This document shows, piece after piece, positions 20,311-31,694 of a stretch of 64,000 nucleotides of DNA. Under the pieces are notes generated by a model. It did no database searches and was not told the origin of the DNA. It worked only from the letters and a program-made list of their open reading frames with translations. The stretch is from Alisma plantago-aquatica (Eukaryota; Streptophyta; Magnoliopsida; Alismatales; Alismataceae): positions 1,060,534,244 through 1,060,598,243 of the forward strand of contig OY856412.1 in NCBI GenBank assembly GCA_963693085.1, read 5' to 3'. The number at the start of each line of letters is the position of its first letter. Position 1 is the first letter of the stretch. A program made the position numbers and the translations under genes.

Positions 20311-21467
20311 TTTTTCTGATATACTCAGTTTTTTCTGATAAGGAGGTTTATGGAGAAGTATAGACAAAGTAAAAGAGATCTTCATATGGTGTTTATCGAT
20401 CTAGAGAAGGCTTATGATCGAGTACCCAGAGAAGTGTTATGGATGGTTTTGAAGAAAAAGGGTGTGCCTATCCAATACATTGACTTGATCAAAGACATGC
20501 ATGATAGCTCTACTACAAGTGTCAAGACTCCTGGAGGAGAGACACCAACTTTCCCTATTATAGTGGGGTACACCAAGGATCCACACTCAGCCCATATATA
20601 TTCGTTCTGGTTATGGATGAGTTAACAAAGAATGTTCAGGATGATATTCCTTGGTGTATGTTATTTGCTGATGATATTGTTTTGATTGACGAAACAAAAG
20701 ATGGATTGAGTGATAAAGTTGAATGTTGGAGAAAGGCATCGGAATCAAATGGATTGATGATTAGCAGGAGCAAAACTGAGTATATGCATTGCAATTTCAG
20801 CCAATCTCGTAGTGTGAATGATGGAGCCAAGTTGGACGGAGTAGATATACCAAAATGTGACAAATTTTGTTACTTAGGTTCTATTATTCAAATAGACGGG
20901 GATGTCCAAAATGATGTTTGTCACCAGATCACTGCAGGATGGTTGAAATGGAGGAGTGCAACTGGAGTTTTATGCGATCAGAAGATCCCTCTCAGGTTAA
21001 AAAGTAAGTTTTATAGAACAACTATACAACCAGCCATGCTCTATGGGAGTGAATGTTGGGCGGTGAAGAAACAAGGTATCAACAAGATGAACGTGGCTGA
21101 AATGCGTATGCTGAGATGGATGTGTGGGAAGACAAGAAAAGATCATTTGAGAAATGACTATATCAGGAATAAAGTGGGGGTGGCGAGCATTGAGGATAAG
21201 TTGCGTGAGGGCCGACTCAGATGGTACGAACATGTGCAACGCAGACCTACTAGTGTGCCTATACGAAGCAATGCTATTGAGCCAAACACTATAAATAGAA
21301 GAAGAGGAAGGCCTAAATTAACATGGGATGAGCTTATAAAGAGAGATTTTGAATCTCTACATCTCAATCAGAATATGGCCCATGATAGAGCTGAATGGAA
21401 ACGAAGGATCCATGAAGCCGACCCCAACATAGTTGGGATTGAGGCTTAGATGATGATGATGATGATG
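20311..21467 (+). mobile_element. 5'-truncated RTE-type LINE
   Basis: 1157 bp between exact 17-bp target duplications. It ends in a (GATGAT)n tail rather than poly(A), as RTE-clade LINEs do. Only the C-terminal half of the reverse transcriptase and the 3' end are present. At the 5' junction the 17-base string CTCAGTTTTTTCTGATA occurs twice (20305-20321 and 20324-20340), a junction duplication of the kind made during abortive target-primed reverse transcription. Confidence 0.92.
20350..21449 (+). pseudogene. LINE reverse transcriptase, C-terminal part, frameshifted
   Basis: Two overlapping frames (20350-20625 and 20613-21449) together give the end of an RTE-like reverse transcriptase. Motif A (Phe-Ile-Asp-Leu-Glu-Lys-Ala-Tyr-Asp) is near the start. 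A one-base deletion around 20570 breaks the frame just before the region leading to motif C (Phe-Ala-Asp-Asp, about 20665). The C-terminus has the Arg-Arg-Arg-Gly-Arg-Pro, Ala-x-Asp-Arg-x-x-Trp and Ala-Asp-Pro motifs common in plant RTE elements. The endonuclease domain is absent. It is not expected to be functional. Confidence 0.88.
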
Positions 21468-21484
21468 AACCTTCTGCCCTCAGT
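21468..21484. repeat. Target-site duplication of the LINE, right copy
   Basis: An exact 17-bp copy of 20294-20310, directly after the GATGAT tail; gypsy leader sequence resumes here. Confidence 0.93.
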
Positions 21485-21502
21485 GGAATATAAAGCTTAA
21501 AG

Positions 21503-24500
21503 ATGTCTAGAAACCATGAAGAACATGCTACCGAGAGCAGCGATGTTGCATCAGTTGATGGAGCAGGAGGGCAGGCACATGAAGATCGGGTGTCTGAGGT
21601 CCCCCAACTAGACCCAGCCATTCTCAAAAATCTTGCCTACCAACTGCTTATGGGGAAGATGATGGCTACGATGAATCACATGGTGGAAAGGTTGCTAGTG
21701 CATCAGCCAAGAGCACATGCTCCCCATGGTGAAGCATTGGGTATTGGGAAGACCTTTGAGCAGCTTCGCCGAGTCGGAGCTTCAGATTATGCTGGGACGG
21801 CTGATCCAACGGATGCAGATCTGTAGCTGACATGTCTTGAAAAGGCCTTCCGGATCCTCGACATCTCCAAAGAGGACAAAGTCAAGCACGTTGTCTACCT
21901 TCTGAAGGGTTGTGCTGGCCATTGGTGGGCCATCGAGGAAGAGAAGTGACCCGGTGAGGAGATCAGTTGGGAGGTTTTCCAGGGAGAGTTCATCAGCAGA
22001 TACTTTCCGAAGACTTATCTGGATGAGAAGATCAACCAGTTTGAGCATCTATGCCAAGGATCGATGAGCATCATCGAGTATTAAGACAAGTTCATGGACT
22101 TGTTGAGGTTTTGTCCTCACATGGCGACGACAGATGATGAGCAGATCAGGCAGTTTGAGAAAGGTTTGAGTGCTGAGTTGTCAACATTTGCTGCGACTTT
22201 AGAGAATCGAGAGCGGTTTAACACATTTGTGGAGTATGTCTGCAGGATTGAATGGTCCATCAAGGAGAAAAGGGAGTCCATGACCAGGAAAAGGCATGCT
22301 CCATTCCAAGGACAGAGATTTGGTGGCTTCAAAAAGCCAAGGTTTTCAGCACCTTCCACGATGTCGAGTTCTCGTGCACCATCACAATGGTCCCTGACTA
22401 AGGGAAGAGGTTATGTTTCTTTACCGTTTAAGGTGCATAGTACAACTTCTATAGCAGTAATAAAGCCATCTAGACCGCAGACAGAAGGCAGGTCATGTTA
22501 CCACTGTGGACATACTGGGCATTTAAAGTCAAATTGCCCAAGAAGAGACGTTGAGGTAACAAAACAACTGAGACAGAGTCCACAAGGGTCAGACAAACAA
22601 CATCCTAGTGGTATCAGAGGGTGAGGACGCGGTCAGGCATCGCAAGCAAGATCGTCTGCTCAAGGAAGTAGAGGACGTGAACAACAAGCAACGACTCGAT
22701 TCTATGCTATGAGTCATCCGGAGGCGATAGTCAACCCGCGAGTGGTGACAGGTCATATGGAGTTATTTCATTCTGATCTGTCTTCTTATTGCTTTATATC
22801 TGTTTTGGTTGACCCTGGTGCTACGCACTCTTTTATCACACATAGTCTGCTTGATAGCTTTCCTTTACCTGTTAGTTGTAAGAAAGATAGAATGTGGTTA
22901 GAAACCCCTCTTGATGGTTCCTCGATGCTTCGAAAGGAGTGTCCATCTTGTGTCTTATTATTTTCAGGAGACAGTATACAATTGGATCTTATACCACTTG
23001 ATATGCATGGATTCGATGTGATCCTTGGGATGGATACCTTAGAGAAGTATAAGGTCGTGTTGGAATGTGGTTCCAAGCAGGCAATGTTTGACGACAATGA
23101 AGAGAAGTGGATCTTCCAAGGAGATAGGAAGATTCTTCTGACATGTCTAGTGTCAGCAATGGTGGTAGAAAAATTGTTGTGGCAAGGATGTAAGGCATTC
23201 TTAGCTCACATTGTGGATACCAAGGCGAAAGGTCCTAGCCTTAGGGAGGTAACAGTTGTCTGAGAGTTTGCTGATGTGTTTCATGATGAGTTCCCCAGTG
23301 TTCTCCCACCCCGAGAGATTGATTTTGAGATCAATATGGTACCAGGAACACAGCCAGTTGCACAAACGCCATACAAGATGGATCCAACATAGATGGCAGA
23401 GTTGAAAAAGTAGTTACAGGAATTGTTGGAGAAAAGTTTCATTCGACCGAGCACGTCAGCTTGAGGTGCTCAAATATTGTTCATTAAGAAGAAGGATGGG
23501 TTGATGCGGTTATGTATAGATTACCGACAGTTGAACAAAGTCACGATCAAGAATAAGTACCCGTTACCGAGGATAGATGATCTGTTCGATCAGCTGTGTG
23601 GTGCTACAATGTTCTCAAAGATCGACCTACGGTCTGGATATCACCAGTTGAGGATTAAGGTGGACGACATACCAAAGTCAGCGTTTAGGATGAGGTATGG
23701 TCACTTTGAGTTTGTGGTTATGCCGTTTGGGCTAACCAATGCACCTGCTGCTTTCATGGATTTGATGAATAGGATGTTCTATCCGTTCCTAGATCAGTTT
23801 GTTGTAGTCTTTATAGATGACATTTTAATCTATAGTCAGAACAGACAAGAGTATGAGCAACATCTTCGACAAGCGTTGACTCTTCTTCGCCAACATCACT
23901 TATATGCCAAATTTAGCAAGTGTGAGTTCTAGTTGAAGGAAGTGACATTATTGGGTCACATAATATCTACAGAAGGAGTCAGAGTGGACCCTAAGAAGGT
24001 GGAGTCAGTTGCAAATTGGGAGCAACCAAAGACGCCGACGAAAGTTCGTAGTTTTCTGGGTTTGGTAGGATAGTATCAGAGGTTTATAAAGGACTTCAGT
24101 GTGATCGCATTGCTGATGACAAAGATAACCAGGAAAAATGTACCGTTTGTTTGGGATGATCATTGTCAGCAAGCCTTCCAAAGTTTGAAGGAGAAGCTGA
24201 CTAGTGCTCTAGTGCTAGTACTGCCAGATCTTGGGAAGGGCTATGTTGTTTTCTGCGATGCTTCCAAGAAAGGCTTAGGTTGTGTGCTAATGTAGGAAGA
24301 TCATGTGGTTTCTTTTGCTTCACAACAACTTAAGAAACATGAGGAGAACTATCCAACACATGATTTAGAGTTGGCAGCGGTGGTCCATGCGTTAAAGATT
24401 TGGAGACACTTTCTTTATGGGGAAGTGTGTCAGATCTTTACAGATCATAAGAACTTAAACTACATCTTTTCGTAGAATGACCTGAATATGCGACAACGTC

Positions 24501-26187
24501 ATTGGATGGAGTTAATCAATGATTATGATTGCACCATTGAGTACCATCCTGGTAAGGCAAATGTGGTAGCTGATTCGCTAAGCAGAAAGTCTTCTTCTCT
24601 CCCGTCGAAGAAAGCACAGTTGAGTTCCTTGGTATGCCATAGGCGGGATATGTTTGTCTCCTTGCGGCAGATGAATGTGCAGTTGGAAGTTTCCTTGTTG
24701 GCAGGACTGTTGGCATACAAGCCAAGCCTACGCTGAGACAGCAGATCAAAGACACACAATAGGAAGATGATATAGTACAGTTGATCAGATCAGAGCTTGA
24801 TAGCAAAAAGCGTGATGAGTTCCATGAGTCTGAGGATGGACTAGTTTTCTATCATGGTAGGATGGTGGTCCCATATGTTGACAATCTAAAGAAGCTAGTA
24901 CTCGAGGAAGCACAAACATCGATGTATGTTATGCATCCAGGAGCCACCAAGATGTATCATAATCTGAAGGACCTGTATTGATGGTCTGGATTGAAGAAAG
25001 ATGTAGCTGAGTTTGTGGCTAATTGTGCAATATGTCAGCAAGTTAAAGTTGAGCATCAGAAGCTGGCAGGAATGTTGCAACCCATGCTGATACCATAATG
25101 GAAATGGGATCACATAACCATGGATTTCATAGTTGGTCTACCAAAGACAGCTAGGAATCATGATTCCATTTGGGTAATAGTGGACAGGCTGACAAAATCT
25201 ACCCATTTCATACCGGTAAAGATGACATATACAACAGATAAGCTTGCTTGGGTGTATGTGGATGAGATAGTGCGTTTGCATGGTGTACCAAAAATGATAG
25301 TTTTTGACAGAGGTCCTCAGTTCATGGGTCATTTCTGGGAACAGTTGCACAAGTCGTTGGGAACGCAGTTGAGGTTCAATATCGCCTTCCACCCACAAAT
25401 GGATGGACAGTCTGAAAGGACTATTCAAACTTTGGAAGATCTTCTCTGAGCTTGTGTTTTGCAGTTCCTAGGCAGTTGGGACATGCATCTTAGTTTGATA
25501 GAGTTCGCTTATAACAATAGTTATCAATGGAGTATTGACATGGCTCCTTATGAGGCTCTATATGGAAGGAAGTGCAGATCCCCTTTATGCTGGTATGAGT
25601 CTGGTGAGTATCAGCTTTTGGGTCCTGAGTTAGTATAACAGACAACAGAAAAGATCAGAGTGATACAACAAAAGTTGAAAACGGCACAGGATAGACTGAA
25701 GTCTTATGAAGACAATCGTCGATGACCTTTAGAGTTCTAAGTGGGAGACAAAGTGTATCTCAAGGTCTCACCTTGGAAAGGCATGCTAAGGTTTGGCCGA
25801 AAAGGTAAACTGGCACCCAGGTATATGGGGCCATACCCGGGAATAACACGTGTTGGAAAGGTAGCTTACAAGTTATAGCTGGCGCCAGAGTTGCACATGT
25901 TGCATCTAGTGTTCCATGTCAGCATGTTGAAGAAAAGTCATCCAGAAACTGGGACAGTGATACAGCCAGTAAAGGTTGAGCTTGATGAAGACGTAACTTA
26001 CGAGGAGGGTCCAGTGGTGATCCTTGACAGAAGAGTAAAGAAGCTGAAGAGGAAGGACCTGGTTCTTGTAAATGTTCTTTCACATCATCGTGGTGTTGAG
26101 GAAGCCACGTGGGAGATTGAGGAAGAGATGAGGCAGAAGTATCGCTCGCTTTTCTCTTCGGATTTTGAGGACGAAATCCCTTTGTAG
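21503..26187 (+). pseudogene. gag-pol: Gag-pol of internal region 2, multiply broken
   Basis: The frame from the ATG at 21503 encodes Gag with a CCHC knuckle (about 22495-22540), protease (Asp-Pro-Gly, about 22810), reverse transcriptase (intact stretch 23477-23932 with Phe-Ile-Asp-Asp), RNase H, integrase (Asp core 25120-25449) and a chromodomain ending at 26187. It is broken by more than ten stops, for example about 21824, 21947, 22082, 22622, 23261, 23462, 23930, 24293 and 25447. A 4-bp deletion near 24714 shifts the frame, shown by comparison with internal region 3 at 33811. Several stops are shared with internal region 3. It is closely related to gypsy-1 but belongs to a different subfamily with different LTRs. 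Confidence 0.88.
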
Positions 26188-26199
26188 AGGTTTATGGAT

Positions 26200-29100
26200 T
26201 GTAAGGACCCTAACCTTCGTTTTGGGCTTACCCTGTTTGTTTTGCCTAAACCTTGTGCTTGGTTTCTTGCTAATCATCTTTAGTGGTGATTAGGGTTTTC
26301 TTGTACTTAGTTGAGAGCTTGAGGTGCTACTTGCAAAATAACATGAGTTAAGGTTGAGGTGCTACTTGTTGAGAGGAAGGTTTGGGCTCGTGCCTTGAGT
26401 TTTCTTGGTCTTGGTTGAGATCTTTTAGGCCTTGTTGTCCCTTTTTTGGGCCTTTCCTTGCTTGGTTGAGCCATGTATCGGGTAAGGGTGCCTTGTGTCG
26501 GCCATGGGGTATCACCCATGGGGGTGTGTCGGCCATGGAAGAGTTGTGTGTCGACCTTTGACCTTTGTTGACCTTCTTGCCTTGGTTGTGTCACCCTAGC
26601 TTGGACATGTGGCTGACCCTTGGGGGAGTAGTGGCATGGCAGGTGCATGAGTTTTACAAAGTGGTAAAACATGTGGACAAGTGTCCCTTGGTAAGGTGAC
26701 ACCTTGCCTTGGTTTAACCGTGACCCCCATCTACCCATCTATATATGCATTGCCTTTCTCTTCCTTAGGAACCCTTTAGTTCTTTGTTTATCCTCTCTTC
26801 CTTGTGTGAATGATACACCTCTCCCTTGCAACCTTGGTTACCGATACCCTTGGAAGAGCTAAGGTTGGTGGCCGATCCCCTTGGAGGAGTTCCCTTCTTC
26901 TTCCTTTAGCTTGGTGACCGAACCCTAAGTGGGTCTTGTTTCCTTGGTAAGTATCTTCCCTCTCTCCTTAGCATCATCTTCTCCATCTTTCCTACTCTTC
27001 GGCCATGGTGGTTATGCTTCTTATTCCTTTTCTTGAGGTGGCCGAAGTAGTGTGCTTGGAGCTAGGAGCTTAAAGCTTGGAGCTTTGGATCTTGAGGAGT
27101 TTGCTTAAGACGGATTACATAACTTATAACCCCTAGCTATATTACCTTCTCTATGTTTCATGTTTCATTTATGTTGATGATCAGCCATTGCATGTTATGT
27201 ATCTTGCTCTAATACATGTTGTTGATCTTATGGATTTAATGAGCATGATGTTGTTGATGGTCTATATGCCTTTACACCTAGTTGGCCGAACCATGGTTTA
27301 GGGTTTCCTTGTTGAGCAACACTATTTTCTCACCTTGGTCTAGAGAAGTGAGTTTGACCTCTAGTAATGTGGGCAATACCCCTCTCTCATTTAAATTGAG
27401 AGGTGAGCTTACATTCTAGTTTCTTGGGCAACACACTCCTCTCACCATGGATTTGAGAGGTGAGATTTTGGATAGATGATGACCTATGTTGAGGTGGATC
27501 CTTGTGGTTGTCTAATTTGTGATAGAGGTTGTGTAAAACCCCTCTCTCTTGGTTGTTGAGATGTGAGCCAACCTTCTTGATCAATTAGGGTTTGGTGCCC
27601 TTGTGCTTGAGGTTGAAGATGACCTTGTGGGGTTGTGCCTTGCACGATAGGACCTTGGAGTTGTGATGTCCGATAGCTTTGTCTGGAATTGTACCTTTGG
27701 GCGACATACCTTTTTGAGATAGTTGTCTTGGTGCCCATTATGCTTTGGACGATACACCATGTATAGAGGATGCCCGATGCACCCCTTGTCTTGAGATGGT
27801 CTTGGCTGATAGGCTTTGATAGCTTGTTGCCGAACACAACCTTGGCTGTTATCCTTGTTTAGATAAGCTTGGGTGATATGGTGTGGTGCCCAAGATGTCT
27901 TTGGCTATTACCACCATGTCTTAGTTGAGCTTTGACTTATATGAAGTGTTGAATGATGTGGCTTCATGCCTGCTAAGCTAACCCAAGATGCTGGCCATTA
28001 TGATGCTTCATGGCCATGCACGACACCACTCTTGGGCGTCATGGGTACCCTGGCCGATAGGGTTAACCCTCAGATGATGATGAGATGGTTTCATGATAGG
28101 GGCGCCTTGGGCGACACCCCTTTGGTTGATATGGCTCATGTTGAAGGTTAGCCGATAATGAAACCTAACCCTAACCCTAGCTTGGTGCTTGATAGACCCT
28201 TGGTCAATAGCCATGGTAGTGCTGCACGATATACCTTGGTGCTGGCTTCCCGACACCATGAGTGCTAATGGAACCTTGATGCATGTTAGAGGATGTGTAG
28301 TGGTTGGCCGATATGGTGGTGAGTTGCCTTAGGGTTGGAAATCCTAGCCGTTATACCCTTGGTAAGGGTATTGCTATACCGGGTACACCATTTGATGAGG
28401 GATGGCACTTCTCGCCATTCTTAGTGAGGGTTTCAGGAGTTTTGGTGAGGGTTATGATAACCTAGAATGTATATAGTTGATGGTTCTCTTTTAATAATGA
28501 TGATACAAGTGAAATGATGTAACCACTTTGAATCCTGCAAATATGTTGATAAGTTAAAATAATAAATTGTGAATCGGGAAGCTTGGAAGCATATGATGTT
28601 GCTATACATGTTGATATGACACATGCATATGGTCACAAGTGTAAGGCATAATATATGCCCATGATTGATAATAATACTATGAATGATAAAGCTTATGTGT
28701 GATGTACTCAGGGATGCTTCTTTATACTTGATAGTATAATAATAATCCTATTAATCCATGATGGCTTCAATTATCTTTGTGGATGTGTGCACTAACCATG
28801 TAGGTATTTCATGTGGATTCATGACCTCGTAAGAGCTATGAGACATATGTGCTGGAATAGCACCATGTGGTAATATGGCAACAAGTTGATAGGTCTGAGG
28901 ACCTGATATAAGACTGAGTGCCTAGTTGAGGTGTTATCCTCTGATGATGATACAGGGGATGTGTTCCCAGGATGCTGATGCATGATTGTGATGCCTTGAG
29001 AGGAAGTGGTTGATATCATGCGGGATTGAGGTCCCAAGACAGTATGTTGATGGCAATAATAATGTAATTCTATAAGGCTATGTTATACTTTGTTTTGCCT

Positions 29101-30405
29101 CAACAATTGGCTTAAAATATACTAATTAATTATAGATAAACATATCAAGTAGTTTGCCCTGGCCATAGATCCATCATCATCAAAACCTGGTGATGGTGAA
29201 ATAGGTTTATCCTGTGGGATTACCTGGAGCGCATATAGTTGAATATGTGAGGTTTCCCCTAGCCTAAAATAGGAGGGCTGAGTGCAGCTGTGGTTGCAGA
29301 TTCAAGATATATGGAGCATGATGCGTTCATGGCTCAGATGTATGTACTAACACCTATGATGAGGTGAGCTATAGATATGGGTAGCTTGCGGAGCTGACCC
29401 AGAGGCTGAGGCCTATAAGCATAAGACTGCGATCTTGCTTGATAATTCATGTATTGACCACAAAAAGGTGAGGTCATGGAGTCCAGATCTCCTTAGACCT
29501 TGTATGGCATCGGATTGGGCTTCACAGCCAATGGTTGGATTTGAGCAGGGAAGGTTCACTTCCTTAGGGCATAACAAAATGTAATCCAGTCGAATGGTAT
29601 ATCTTGCTTAGAGCAAAACACAGAACATTGATTGAGGCCTTGCTTATATAGCTGATATAATTACACCTTACATATATGTGTGCGATCCTTATATTATGTA
29701 ATAAGTTTTTATATAGCTTATCTTGTCAATCATGTTCCATAAAGAATACTTGGTTATATGCCTCCCATATATCTTGGAAAGCTTGATGGTATTAATAGCT
29801 TCGCTCAGTATGCTGCTCTTGTTATACACTTTATCAGTTATCTATTGTTATCTACTTTAAATTCTGAGGTTTTTTAGTTTTGGTAGGGAGTTATGTTTCT
29901 CGCTGGGACTGTGTGTCTCACCCCACTGGTTTACACCCTTTTTAGGTGATCACTCTAGACACGGTGGTGGTCGTGAGGTTGCGGCTGAGTAGCAAGAAGA
30001 GCAGTAGAAGGCAAGAGATGGACATGCTGTTGTTTTGGTGGTTTTGTAGTAGACTCCTAGAGTCATCCCTATACTCTCAGGTCCTCGAAGGTGTTTTGAT
30101 GATGTTTCACGACGTCTTGCAGTTGTAATCTTTGTATAACCTTCTGCTGGCCGTACATGGCCGTTATATATATAAACATGTGTTGAACTCTGGTGCGAAT
30201 GGTACAGATGGTTCCAATAAGCTGTGTACCTATAACAAGGCTTGTGAATGTTTATATAACATGTTTGTATGCACGATATGGATGCAAAAGTACTCTCATG
30301 TATGCTTTCCACAATTAGTTTTAATTAACCCGTGTTTTCGGTAATATGTGGTTCTGCACGTTTTTGCGTGTCATCTCATTGTCTGTGTGATGGTGGGGTG
30401 TCACA
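26200..30405 (+). repeat. LTR-2 of the gypsy tandem (full, about 4.2 kb)
   Basis: Starts TGTAAGGACCC after the end of internal region 2 and ends GGTGTCACA just before a second primer-binding site, so it serves as 3' LTR of one unit and 5' LTR of the next. TATA-like TATATATG lies at 26740-26747. It contains the gypsy-1 integration site in unoccupied form (27363-27367) and about 300 bp near 26310-26640 that LTR-3 lacks. Confidence 0.9.
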
Positions 30406-30412
30406 GTTGGTT

Positions 30413-30424
30413 TGGTATCAGAGC
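30413..30424 (+). other. Primer-binding site of internal region 3
   Basis: A perfect TGGTATCAGAGC seven bases after LTR-2, the same spacing as at 20204. Confidence 0.92.
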
Positions 30425-31510
30425 TCTAGGTTCGTTGAGTCTACAGGGATCTAGGACTAGGTTTGCGTATGTTCTTGTGAGTTTTCCAGATTTTCTTACA
30501 ATAACCTTCTGCCCTTAGCGGAAGATAAAGCTTATTAAAGATGTTTAGAAACCATGAAGAACATGCTGCCGAGAGTAGTGATGCTGCATCAGTGGATGGA
30601 GCAGGAGGGTAGGCACATGAAGATTGGGTGCCTGAGGTCCCCCAACTTGACCCAACCATTCTCGAAAATCCTACATACCAACAACTTATGGGGCAGATGA
30701 TGGATACGATGAATCACATGGTGGAAAGGTTGCCAGTGCCTCATCCAAGAGCATATGCTCTCCATGGTGAAGCATTAGGTATTGGGAAGACCTTTGAGCG
30801 GCTTCGCTGAGTTGGAGCTTCAGATTATGCTGGGACGGCTGATCCAGCAGATGTAGTTCTGTGGCTGAAAGGTCTTAAAAAGTCCTTCCAGATCCTCGAC
30901 ATCCCTGAAGCAGACAAAGTCAAGCACGCTATCTACCTTCTGAAGGGTAGTGTTGGCCACTGGTGGGCCATCAAGGAGGAGAAGCGACCCGGTGAGGAGA
31001 TCGGTTGGGAGGTTTTCCGGTGAGAGTTCGTCAGCAGATACTTTCCGAAGACGTATCTGGATGAGAAGATCAACTAGTTTGAGGGTCTACGCCAAGGATC
31101 GATGAGCATCACTGAGTATGAAGCCAAGTTCATGGACTTGTTGAGGTTTTGTCCTCACATGGTGGTAACAGATGATGAGCGGATCAAGCAGTTTGAGAAA
31201 GGTTTGAGTGTTGAGCTGTCAACATCTGTTGTTGCTTTAGAGAATCAAGAGTGGTTTGCCACTTTTGTGGAGTCCGTCCACATGATTAAACGGTCTGTCA
31301 AGGAGAAAAGGGAGTCCATGACCAGGAAAAGGCTTGCTCCGTTCCAGGGACAGAGTTTGGTGGCTTCAAGAAGCCAAGGTTTTCAGCACCTTCCATGATG
31401 TCGAGTTCATGTGCACTGTCACAATGGTCCCCGAGTAAGGGAAGAGGTTATATTTCTTCACCGTCGAAGGTGCATAGTACATCTTCTATAGCAGTAACAA
31501 AGCCATCTTA

Positions 31511-31694
31511 CCACTGCAGACAGACTGGGCATTTAAAGTCAAATTGCCCAAGAAAAGACGTTGAGGTAACACAATAGCTGAGATAGAAGGCAAGTCATCT
31601 TTCCACTGTAGACAGACTGGGCATTTAAAGTCAAATTGCCCAAGAAGAGACGTTGAGGTAACACAATAGCTGAGATAGAGTCAACAAGGGTCAG
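31511..31694 (+). repeat. 92-bp tandem duplication across the Gag zinc knuckle
   Basis: The segment beginning CCACTGCAGACAGACTGGGC at 31511 is repeated with few changes at 31603. Both copies encode the distal half of a CCHC knuckle (His-Cys...Gly-His-Leu-Lys-x-Asn-Cys). The first Cys of the canonical knuckle, present in internal region 2, is absent from the first copy. Confidence 0.85.
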
